Assembly: GCA_015178975.1 (NCBI GenBank)
Contig: WHVD01000021.1
Location: 248,001-312,000, forward strand
Reading direction: 5' to 3'
Length of the DNA: 64,000 bases
Source: Hysterangium stoloniferum
Taxonomy: Eukaryota > Basidiomycota > Agaricomycetes > Hysterangiales > Hysterangiaceae
Notes under the pieces: generated by a model
Databases searched by the model: none
Told to the model about the DNA's origin: nothing
Seen by the model: the letters and a program-made list of their open reading frames with translations, nothing else
Position numbers and translations under genes: made by a program
Part shown: positions 1 through 8,930 of the stretch, piece by piece
How positions within the stretch are numbered: the stretch's first letter is position 1
Layout of the letters: each line of letters starts with the position of its first letter

Positions 1-1027
1 GTGAGGACTATCATGTTCAGTTCCTTCAGGAACCCTGTATCATATAATACATATATGTAGGGACCATGATGACCTCTGATACATATGAAACTGCACTATA
101 TAGTAGTACTGTTCTTGTTTGTCTGGCAATAGGATATACATATATACATAATGCATAATGAGCTGATCAAACTGATACAGGAGGTAGACATTGATGTTGT
201 CATCATATGCTCTGATGTAAACAATATCTCCAGGAGTATACAGAAGTTAGATTCCAATTCTTTGAGGGCTGAAAATATACTATTTGGGGGCATGGATGGG
301 TTTTGGCTTGGATACAAGGGTTGCTGATGAAGTGGAAGGAGGGGGTTGGGTCATCCTAACATGAATCAGATTTTCTTGACAGTTGTGAAATAGTAATCAA
401 AGTTTTTCTACAATGTTGAGTACAGGATGCCTCATTTGACAAAGTATTAATTCACCCTGCAGATGAAGTGTGAGGCTAAATATAGACACAAGAGGGTCAT
501 GAATATGTTTTAAAAAAATATCACAGAAGGTTTCAACAATAAGTAAGAGATATTGTACAGATTTTCTGACTGACTTTCCTTGAGCCTGTTGATGTAGCTG
601 CTATCCCTTCATTCCATTACTGATTCCAAATTATGCTCTTCTCTTGATTCAGATCCAAGTGACTTATCTCTCTTATCTTCATATTTATTGAGAAGTTTCT
701 GATTCTCATCTGGCAGGTCCACCATCAGTATGCACAACCACATACAGCCTAGAAAAAAAAACCTAAATTAGGGGTTGTATTGTATGTAGACTAACCAAAC
801 TGTTCCACTGTATGCAGGATGTGAGTCAGAGACCACTGCCTCCTTTGCAGTACCATTCAAATTATGCAGGATGCAAGATGCTGCCCTACATATGTAAAAG
901 CCCTCTATATTTAAATTGTATTCCTTTTGGTGTATTGATTATAACATCAATCTTATTTTTATTTATTTGTGGCTATTTCTTTCTTCAGGGAAAGTCTGGT
1001 TGTCCACTTTATGTAACATTATTGGTA
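1..1027. other. AT-rich stretch without a supportable gene
   Basis: I see no convincing gene here. Short open frames have no recognisable domain and are broken by stops. The part at about 780-930 resembles, with many differences, the stretch at about 2690-2840 on the other side of the Tc1 element (shared words such as CACTGTATGCA and GAGACCAC/GGGACCAC). Both probably belong to one old repeat, into which or beside which the Tc1 element jumped. Confidence 0.5.
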
Positions 1028-1235
1028 CAGTGGCTTCCAAAACTGTCCCAATGTTTTGGTAATTCTCAATAAATGCTTTATAATCTACCAAATAAAATTT
1101 TTTAAATAGTGAAATTATTATCACATATACCTTAACATACTAGCTTTGATATACCCAAATATTACATAATATAGATGGATATTGGTGTCACAGTGAATAT
1201 TTAAAAATGACCAATCATTGGGACAGTTTTGCAAC
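1028..1235. repeat. Left terminal inverted repeat of Tc1 element
   Basis: It pairs with 2419-2626. The outermost 50 bases are almost perfect, with the outer motif CAGTGGCTTCCAAAACTG and the inner motif TTGGGACAGTTTTGCAAC. Small differences inside the arm show age. Confidence 0.88.
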
Positions 1236-1372
1236 TCTCTTTTCACACATTCCATTATATCATATTATATTCTAGAGGGCCAGGAAAATTACAAGAAAAT
1301 TCACATGACATCTATTTGATGTTATAATTAATATGTGACATGAAACATCACATTTTAACTATCATTCTTATC

Positions 1373-2388
1373 ATGAAAGCTATTTCCCCTCTCAAAACAG
1401 AACAAGCCATCTCCCTCCTACAAAATGGACTCTCCAATAGGAATGTAGCCTCTACAACAGGTCTTAGCAAATCTACTATCAGTAGAATTGCTCAGGAGAT
1501 AGAGATAGACAAAGAAAACCTGAAAGGAGGATGTCCATCCAAGCTTTCTCCTACTGACCAAAGGAGGATCATATATCAAATCACCTCTGGTAAACTAGAT
1601 AATGCTGTCCAGGCCACACACTACATTAATTCCATCAATAAATATCATGTCTCACCCAAAATAGTCAGAAGGACCTTGAAACAGCATGGTTTCAAAGCTG
1701 TAGTCAATGCAAAAAGACCTTTGCTCAAGGCTCAACATAGAAAGGCCAGGTTAAGCTTTGCCCTCAAGTACCAAAACTGGACTGTGGATGATCAGAAAAG
1801 GGTCTTGTGGTCTGATGAGACCAATATCAATAATATTGGGTCAGATTGACATCAATATGTGTTGAAGAAAGCTGGAGAACCACTTTCTGATAGGACAACC
1901 CAACTTACAGTCAAGTATGGAGGTGGAGATATCATGGTGTAGGGCTGTATGGGTTGGAATGGAGTGGGAATGCTTGCAGAGATTGAAGGAAGGATGGATT
2001 CTACACAATATGTGGAGATCCTGGCTCAGCATTTGTCCCAGAGCATTGAAGATTTGGATATTCCAGCAGATGAGGCCATTTTCCAGCAGGATAATAACTT
2101 AAACACATATCCAAGATGGCACAAAAATGGTTTTTTGAAAATCATATTCAGGTGTTAAACTGGACAGCACAGTATCCTGACCTGAATCCCATAGAACATC
2201 TTTGATTCCACCCAAAGAAACAACTCCAGAAATATCCTTCACCATTAAAGGGAGTTTAGGGGTTATAGGAGAGGGTGGAAGTGGAATGGGCAAAGATTGA
2301 GCCTCAGAAGTGTCAGAAACTGATCAAAAATATGCCCAGAAGACTTGATGCTGTAATAAAGCCTAAGGGAGTCCATACAAAGTACTAG
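1373..2388 (+). pseudogene. Tc1-like DDE transposase, inactivated
   Basis: The family enzyme cuts and pastes the element through an RNase H-like DDE/D core. The start chosen is the ATG at 1373 (MKAISPLKTEQA); an upstream in-frame ATG exists at 1340. An N-terminal helix-turn-helix (residues about 5-55, with GLSKSTISRIAQE) is followed by the catalytic core: first Asp in WSDETN, second in IFQQDN, third in the PDLNPIEH block, ending PKGVHTKY before TAG at 2386-2388. The frame is broken by TGA at 1847, TAG near 1938, a frameshift near 2098, then TGA near 2203 and TAG near 2258 and 2267. Most stops fall where the family has Trp or Arg, which fits C-to-T or G-to-A decay. Non-functional. Confidence 0.9.
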
Positions 2389-2418
2389 AATAACAAGATA
2401 TCTGATTCAAAAAGGGTG

Positions 2419-2626
2419 GTTGCAAAACTGTCCCAATGATTGGTCATTTTTAAATATTCACTGTGACACCAATATCAATCTATATTATGTAATATTTAGG
2501 TATATCAAAGCTAGTATGCTAAGGTATATGTGAGAATAATTTCACTATTTTAGAAAATTTATTTGGTAGGTTATAAAGCATTTATTGAGAATTACCAAAA
2601 CATTGGGACAGTTTTGGAAGCCACTG
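2419..2626. repeat. Right terminal inverted repeat of Tc1 element
   Basis: Reverse complement of 1028-1235, the same length (208 bp), ending at the TA target duplication 2627-2628. Confidence 0.88.
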
Positions 2627-2876
2627 TATGTTTAAATATTTATGCCAACTGTTTACCATAACATATGTATGTATAAGAGGCCCGTAGCATATAAGTCCTT
2701 AATGTAGTCACCACACTGTATGCAAGGTGCAGGCCAGGGACCACAGCCTTTTGCACAGTGTTATTCAGGTTGGATGGAATGCCAGACAGGACTACTGTAA
2801 ATGGGCTCAATTTGTAAATTTTATTCTGGTGTTTGGGTGTTTCATGCACTGGACTATGATTAAGTAAATGGGATGG

Positions 2877-3005
2877 TGTTAAGGGTGCGTACACAGAGGG
2901 TTTCCAGAGAAACCCACGGGAAATCCGGTAGGACTTGGCTTCAGCTTATAGGCTGTGCCCTTGCGAAATCATGTTGTCCAATTTCAAATGGGCAGACAGG
3001 AATCC
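2877..3005 (-). repeat. LTR fragment (U5 end) of a gypsy-type family
   Basis: This stretch begins TGTTAAGGGTGCG and matches, with scattered changes, the terminal part of the solo LTR at 35676-36491 in the opposite orientation. The best conserved block is GGACTTGGCTTCAGCTTAT at about 2931. It stops abruptly near 3005, where a different LTR family begins. Confidence 0.65.
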
Positions 3006-3009
3006 TTTT

Positions 3010-3400
3010 TGCTACTACCTATGCTCCCTTATGTACAGTATATAAGGGTCTCTCTTTGGCCTATTGTATAGCAAGCAACTATTAGATCCTCATTTTAAAG
3101 CTCATTCTTAAGAACAGTCTCTCAAGTCTTACTCTTACTCTTACTCCTATGGCCAGTTATGGATATTGCAGTATCTCTATCTGTTGAGGTTTCTGCATCA
3201 TATGACATCAGGCTTATATCAGCCTTTTGTGTACAACTACATCATCCTTCATCATTCATCCTATCTTTAACCTCACACCCCACATGTGTTTGGTTATGGA
3301 CTGGTTATCCAAATGACTTTGTTAGTGACCATCTCAAGGATTTGACTGTTGTGTACAGGTTATTAGATCTTATCTATGTATTCCTAGTAACAAACTTACA
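3010..3400 (+). repeat. LTR fragment, same family as solo LTR at 37776
   Basis: This matches the promoter-proximal and terminal half of the solo LTR at 37776-38551: a TATATAAGGG box (about 3039), AAAGCTCATTCTTAAG, and the end CCTAGTAACAAACTTACA at 3400. The upstream half is missing, replaced by the other LTR fragment. Confidence 0.7.
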
Positions 3401-3439
3401 ATGCAGTAAATTAGAATGTAAGTGATTTTCCAAAGGCAA

Positions 3440-4640
3440 GTGTGGACACTAGGTCCTGAATAAGATAGTTTGAATTTAGCAGAAAAGGTAAGCCTAGATG
3501 ATGATTGCCTCCTCAGCTTGTGGAGTCCATTAGACTTGTCGATACATATTATAGATTTTGTGAATAAACTTGTATGCCCTCAGCAGTGCAGGGGTATTTA
3601 TGCAAGTCACTGCTGCTGAACCATGAATCTTCCTCAGGTGCATATCCTTTCCATCTGACTTGAAAGAACATTTTATTCTGAACCTTTCAGTGTCCCATTA
3701 TCACTCCCACTTCATATTCTTCCTCATCATTGGTAAAAGCCCTAGGATTGTCTAAGAATTACCCCCACCCAAATTCTGATGGTGAGAGATGGTATTTCTT
3801 GAGATGTTCCCAGCTTACCCACCAGGTGCATCTGATACTTGAAGGAAATTTTGAGTTGAAAAACCTGTGGGTTAATCTGTTCTAGAACCTTTAATGGTGC
3901 TATTCTTCATTAATTCATTAACTAGTTTCTTCCTTCTCCCTTTGACCTTTATGAGTTCCAGGGAGTGTGGGTTGTTGACAAGTACAAGGTCTCTTTCTGA
4001 AATGTCATTTGGGAGTCCTTCTTTTCTTATTATGTATACCCTCAAGTCTGGGTCTCCTGGCTCTGACAATCACATCTCTCACCATCTGGTTATAATTTTC
4101 AAGCTCCCATATCCACAGATCAGCCATAGGACTGGTCAAGACCTCTCAAGGTATGACTGTTTCACCCCCTTCTAATACTTCAGACATTCCTCTAGGGATA
4201 TACCCCATTAATTAAGGAGAAGGCTGATTCATAATGTGTAATGGTCAAATTATATGCATGTACCATGACATGAAACCAGTTCAACTAGTTTTATTTTGCT
4301 GCAGAACAATATCCCTTCAACATATGTTCAATTGTAGCATTCATGCTTTCCATTTGCCCATCATTTTGAGGATGGTGGGAGGACAAAACAGCCAAGATGC
4401 TTCTGTAAACAGAACACACTTCCCTTCCGAACCTGCAGGTTCATATCTTATCTCAGTGGCATATAATTCTACAAGGGAGTCCATAAGGAACTGCTACTTT
4501 TTGAAAAAGGTTTTCACAAATCCCTCTTCACTTAAAGTCAAAAATGTGGATACACAAATGGCGTATCAAGTTAACTTGTCCATTCCTGTAAAATTTGTGA
4601 CGAGAAGAACTGATTCCTCATTAATTGAAATAAGCATTGC
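3440..4640 (-). pseudogene. Ty3/gypsy chromovirus integrase C-terminus plus chromodomain, relic
   Basis: Read on the minus strand this is the 3' part of a gypsy pol gene. The integrase part (about 4640-3870) aligns by eye with the same region of the gypsy element at 31785-32080, for example around a shared ACCTACAGGTTCAT/AACCTGCAGGTTCAT stretch. A linker follows with KFPSSIRCTWWVSWEHLKKY (about 3850-3790), then a chromodomain (about 3730-3545) with EYEVGVIMGH, a stop, FFQVRWKGYAPEEDSW and an HKY/IQVYSQNL tail. Chromodomains of chromoviruses guide integration to marked chromatin. There are several stops and frameshifts and no reverse transcriptase nearby. A truncated, dead fragment. Confidence 0.75.
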
Positions 4641-4856
4641 CAGTGTGGGCTCCCTCAAATGGGCTATTGTGTATTAGCTTCTTTGAATGCTGCCTCAGGC
4701 TCAAGTGCATCCGGGATGTACTGATAGCGATCTTTCTTAGTTGAAGTTAGAAATGAGAATCAAACATGGATGCATGGATGCGTAAATCTCCAAAATAAAA
4801 TCGTCAAATGATGCCTCCTGCAAGAGAAGGAAATACTAATATCAAAATCATTAAAA

Positions 4857-5127
4857 TCATTTCCAACTCATGCCACCGGGATCGGCTACGATGGTCGCAA
4901 AACGACTAAAATAGAGCGTACACCACGGCACAGAAAAATTGACAGCATGATCAGCCATTTTATCAAACGCATCACCTCCGTAAAACGGATCAACGGTACC
5001 GTTCAGACGGCCTTCCAAACTCAGTTTCCGTAACGTGGCACGAAGAGCTTTGCGTCCTTCAAATCTGCGTCTCTCCGCTGACTTTCGTGGCCTTAAAAAA
5101 CCTCCGAGACTGTCGAAGGGACCCGTT
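4857..5127 (-). pseudogene. Orphan coding-like exon, function unknown
   Basis: On the minus strand an open frame of about 90 codons runs from a plausible acceptor (CACCTACCCCCAG next to position 5127) to TGA at 4857-4859. It contains PFDSLGGFLRPRKSAERRRF near the start and ends FATIVADPGGMSWK. Its composition (basic stretch, then GTVDPFYGGDAFDKMADHA) is protein-like, and base content is richer in G+C than its surroundings. There is no start codon at the 5' end and no upstream exon I can recognise, so it is probably the last exon of a gene whose front was lost. I do not recognise the family. Confidence 0.35.
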
Positions 5128-5968
5128 CTGGGGGTAGGTGAAATTTAGATCTTACCCGCAAAGATGGAATTTAGAGGAATTATGCGAGTGTAAAAGGAGA
5201 TTTTGTAGAAGGCTTACTGTTTTTTTATGTATTACAATACAGAAGGATCACAACCTACGAGTTGAGGGTATGCCTGAATTACTTGATGTACTTCAGGATA
5301 TGTATCCGTCTCCCCTGGGCCATAGGAACCATCAGCTATTGAAACTTTCTTTATTGTACTAGAAGTTGTGCAACGGAAGTGCATTTGTCATGAACTGTAA
5401 GTTTTATCCCGAAACACTATCAGTTTATCCATGCGACTTCCGCTAAGATATAAGGAACGTAAAATCCTGGTGAAGAGCAGCCGGCCATCAGTAAAATAAT
5501 TGTAAGCGTCGGGAGGAAGGGACGCTTAATCCATGCTGAAGGGCGATCTTAATACGTCAGAAAAACCATTCTTGGACGTTAAACGTACCTGTCTTCTGTG
5601 TGCAAGTCAGCGAGCCAACATTATTTTCAAATCTCCAAACAAACAGTGTTATTTGTTGGATTTCGAGCATCATACAAGCTCATGTTCCTTTGTTCCCTTC
5701 CCCTATTGCATCATTATCCCCCTTTTTCACACTCCCATTGTCTTCCCCATTTAGAATTCTACTGTTCTTAGGGCTTATATACGTAGCTACATGCGAATAC
5801 AGCTCCCTGCGCAATTGCCATGGTCTTCTGCTCCTCGGGTACTTGACAGAGACGCGCGCATCTCAACGTTATTAAAATGAGACACAACGCAAACCAAAAT
5901 ATACATACAATGTTACATGTTCAGATAGTGATAGCCCTCTTCCTCTGTGGAATGTATCATTAGCCTTA
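5128..5968. other. No gene recognised
   Basis: Short open frames only, with no domain, splice pattern or repeat that I can support. A pyrimidine-rich run at about 5690-5760 creates the longest of them and is not convincing. Confidence 0.4.
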
Positions 5969-6380
5969 CATCAGGAAAGTGGGAAGATCAGTAAGTATGC
6001 CGTCTATATTGTCTAGAGCCATCTAGGAGAGCTAACTAGTTCGGCTAGACTCGGCCAGACACCCTACTTTCGCGAGATCCCTATTTACTAGTCGGTATAA
6101 AAGCTTGCAATAGATCTAGGGAGTCTAGGAAGGCTAGGGAGTCTAGTGTTGAAATTTTGGCCGTTGGGTAATAATCTCAACATGATGACACTTGTGGGTC
6201 CTAATATATTTTGCGATAACACTACATATATAGTCCTGTATAGTAGCTTAGTAATATTAACGCTTTTTGCTCGCGTCCACGGTGTACCGACGTATACCCC
6301 CCCCCCCCCTCCTTTGCGTCAACATCTAGGAAGGCTAGGGAGTCTACATAATGAGTGTAGACATTCCCAAATCCCTGATG
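5969..6380 (+). repeat. Dispersed repeat copy A (interrupted)
   Basis: From ACATCAGGAAAGTGGGAAG to CCCAAATCCCTGATG this matches 20805-21014 at most positions, including the odd CTAG-rich part (GGGAGTCTAGGAAGGCTAGG). In copy B the same sequence runs on from a decayed ORF (19920-20850), so both copies are the tail of one mobile family. Copy A is interrupted by the insertion 6147-6324. Confidence 0.8.
6147..6324. mobile_element. 178-bp mini-insertion with TG...CA ends
   Basis: It is absent from repeat copy B at the equivalent place. The ends are TGTTGA and TCAACA (6-bp inverted), and both sides carry TCTAG (6142-6146 and 6325-6329), a 5-bp target duplication. A longer 22-bp direct repeat (6124-6145 and 6325-6346) also flanks it, in part because the target is itself repetitive. 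TG...CA ends with a 5-bp duplication fit a very small LTR-type (TRIM-like) element. It holds a run of about 13 C near 6297-6310 and no ORF. Confidence 0.55.
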
Positions 6381-7436
6381 TAGACAGAGCCTGGGCGTTA
6401 CGAAACTCAAAAAAACGAGTTTACTTATTTCAAAATCGGGCATCATTTTCTAAAGCTCTATTCCAATGCGAAGACATTTGTCATCAAAACCGATGTGGAA
6501 AAGGAGTCTGATGCAAAAATTCAACTGTTTTGCTAAAATTTGTTCGGTGCATTTTAGGGACCCAGTTTCCCCGCTCACCCCTCTTTAGCCTTTTGGCCCT
6601 TGGACTCTGTGTTAGGGTTAGCTCACTATTTTTTGACTGGGCCGATTTGGCCGCTAAACAAAACAAGTGGTGGCTTAGCAACCGACTCCATACAAGATTA
6701 TTTAGGTTTCGGTCCTCGTTGTGTTAGAGCTTGTACACTATAACTTCGTACTATGTTAAATAAAGGGAAAAAATGGCGGCTTCAGCAGTAAAGTATATAG
6801 GAAATACAAGCGTGTGACTTTCAGTTGATCATAGTAAGCGTGGCATGCCAGTGGGTCACAGAGTTCTCCAGTGCCTGTTCCCATAGCTACAAATAGAGAC
6901 GTTGACCGTCAATATCTCCAATGTCATTTGATAGTCGAGCCGCCAGCTCACCACGGTCAGGCTATTCTTGTCCTGTTCCTCCTTTTCCCGTGGGAGGCTA
7001 GTGCATGCAAATCTACCGTGACTGTACATGGCCCACCTTTCTTCTACAGACATTCGTGCATCTGGCCCGTCCAAAGGAGCTCCCAATGGTTTCCATTTTG
7101 ATCTGCTCCTTTGTAAACCCGCTGTGGGCCTCCCGCCTCCGACAGCTTTCCTTCGCTAGACGAGCTCTACGCCATAATAAACACTCCTTTCTTACGCACG
7201 CTGGAAGTCATATGACAACCCTCTGGCCTTAGGATTCCGGCGGCCCTTGTGTGCTGGATATTCACGATGATTCTCCCTGTATATATCGAGCCGGACCGCA
7301 TACAAGTGTTCATCATCATTCATGTCAAAAACACTTGATATCCTCGTTTTTTTATTGGCCTCGGCCGATGAGGATACAGGCCTTCCGCATATAAGGTTGG
7401 AGGACCCCCCCTTAGAACAGCTTGCAATTCTACAGC
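6381..7436. other. Region upstream of glycosidase gene
   Basis: No gene is supported. A TATATAT box lies at about 7280, some 155 bp before the glycosidase start codon, and could be its promoter. The stretch 6490-6730 has an AT-poor, repeat-like look (GTTAGGGTTAGCTCAC) but no partner in this window. Confidence 0.4.
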
Positions 7437-8930
7437 ATGGTCTATTGTCTCTGTCCCAAATTTCCCCTACTGCTACAGTTTCTCTTCATCGGTTTCACAT
7501 TATATGGGCAAACTGTTTCTTCAAGCCCATCCGTAGATGACATTAAAGGCGCTATGCTTGCATCTATTCGAACTAAGTCAGAAATCCCTGGATAAACCAG
7601 GGGTGTGCTAATAATATTACTTGTAGCTGGGAACAAGGAACAGCTGCTGGCGCCATCATTGAAACAGACAACCCAGACTACTCCGTCTTCGCCGACGATC
7701 CATTCAAGAACCATGGCTTCCCCGCTTCCGCGCTCCGTCTGGCTTTGAGCGCTGCTGTACGACAAACAAGTGACGGAAGACTGAGCCAAAATATTAATGA
7801 TGCGCTCGACGGCACTGCACTCGACGGTGCTTCCGCTGGTTCAGCTGTGCTGCTCGGTATTAAACATAGTTTTAATAGCGGGGCTGCGTAATAATTGTGT
7901 CTGTCTGACTTTAGGGACTTACACTGATCCGTCACGCAAAGCGTTCTGGCAAAACGCTACTGATGCTCAGTTAAACTTTGTGAGCCTTACTCTGTGCGAT
8001 GAGACCATATTTTGAAAGATTATCTTCAGATATTGAACGTTGCCCCCCGAACTTCAACCGGTGCCATCTCTCATCGTGTGGATTCTTTGCAATACTGGTA
8101 TTCTCTCTTAATCTACACGGCCATCTTTCGCAATGTAACTTTCTTGATATAATACCAGGGCTGATGGCGTGTATATGGGCTTTCCTTTTATCGCAGCTTA
8201 TGGTGCTGTCACAAAAAATCAAACACTTCTTATTGAGGCATACACACAATGTAAATTATATCGCAATGCACTCCTCCAGCCTGGGCCAACAGGTGATGTT
8301 TGGGCACATGTAGCCAATGACGACGGCACATTCGCCGATCCAGGTCTCTGGGCAACTGGTTAGTTTCTGGAAAGTCCAAAGACTTCAGGTTGTCCTGACC
8401 ATTGTGATCGCCCTTTTAGGAAACGCCTGGGCTGCTCTTGGAATGCTTCGCGTTCAAGCGACATTGATGAAATCGTTTCGTGCTTCTGAACTTTCAATTC
8501 AGATAAATGATTTAACAGTCTGGATCAAAGAAATCCTGGACGGGACTTTCGCAGCGCTTGTTCGTCCACATTCCATACACACATTGATGTCCTAACTACG
8601 TCTCATCATTATGGATACATCCAGACTCCACAAAACCTTGTCCCCGACTACATTATAGGGGGTCCAGCATTCGGAGACGCAGCCGCCTCTGCCGCTCTCG
8701 CTTCTGTAGCATTCCGTTCTGCTGTGTTACATCCGAAGGTGTTCGGGAAGAACTACACCGATACTGCCTCTAAAATACGCAAATCCATATTAGATGGAGT
8801 GGATAATTTGGGAGTAATCTCACCTGTGGTCAATCCTTTGGTTTGGACAGAAACTGGGACTTTATCAACGGAGGGGCAGGCATTCGGATTGATGCTTATG
8901 GCGGCATATGATGCCTGGAAAAGCACATAG
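7437..8930 (+). CDS. Secreted GH88/GH105-like six-hairpin glycosidase
   Basis: Hand splicing gives seven exons: 7437-7576, 7627-7856, 7915-7979, 8030-8097, 8159-8358, 8420-8559, 8625-8930. They sum to 1149 nt, an exact frame of 382 aa. Introns are 50-65 nt; the first has an unusual GTCAGA donor but a good GCTAATA branch site. The protein starts with a secretion signal (MVYCLCPKFPLLLQFLFIGF). Family landmarks follow in order: NWEQGTAAGAIIE, NVAPRTSTGAISHR, YWADGVYMGFPFIAAYG, DPGLWATGNGWAALGMLR and the C-terminal TEGQAFGLMLMAAYDAW. These belong to the alpha/alpha six-hairpin glycosidases that remove unsaturated uronic acids or related groups from pectin or polysaccharide fragments. The exact substrate cannot be read from sequence. 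It lies upstream of the laccase array, and its last exon left a scar in the third laccase unit. Confidence 0.85.

Larger units (their letters stand above)
1028..2626 (+). mobile_element. Tc1/mariner DNA transposon, complete ends, dead
   Basis: A 1599-bp element bounded on both sides by the TA dinucleotide (1026-1027 and 2627-2628), the target duplication of Tc1/mariner elements. The ends read CAGTGGCTTCCAAAACTG and its reverse complement. The inverted repeats are about 208 bp each (1028-1235 and 2419-2626) and contain a second GGGACAGTTTT motif at their inner edge, as in elements with two transposase sites per end. One transposase gene fills the middle on the plus strand. It is broken by several stops and at least one frameshift, so this copy could move only with help from another copy. 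The ends look complete. Confidence 0.93.

Noticed and set aside
6222..6446. Minus-strand frame across the poly-C run
   Set aside because: It spans the border of the mini-insertion and a homopolymer; no coding signal.
7577..7626. Frameshift in the glycosidase after the signal peptide
   Set aside because: A 50-nt intron with branch site GCTAATA restores the frame to NWEQGTAAG and makes the total length divisible by three.
7980..8029. One-base splice mismatch in the glycosidase
   Set aside because: Using the acceptor TATCTTCAG at 8029 instead of GAAAG at 8018 gives a clean frame (NF-ILNVAPRT).
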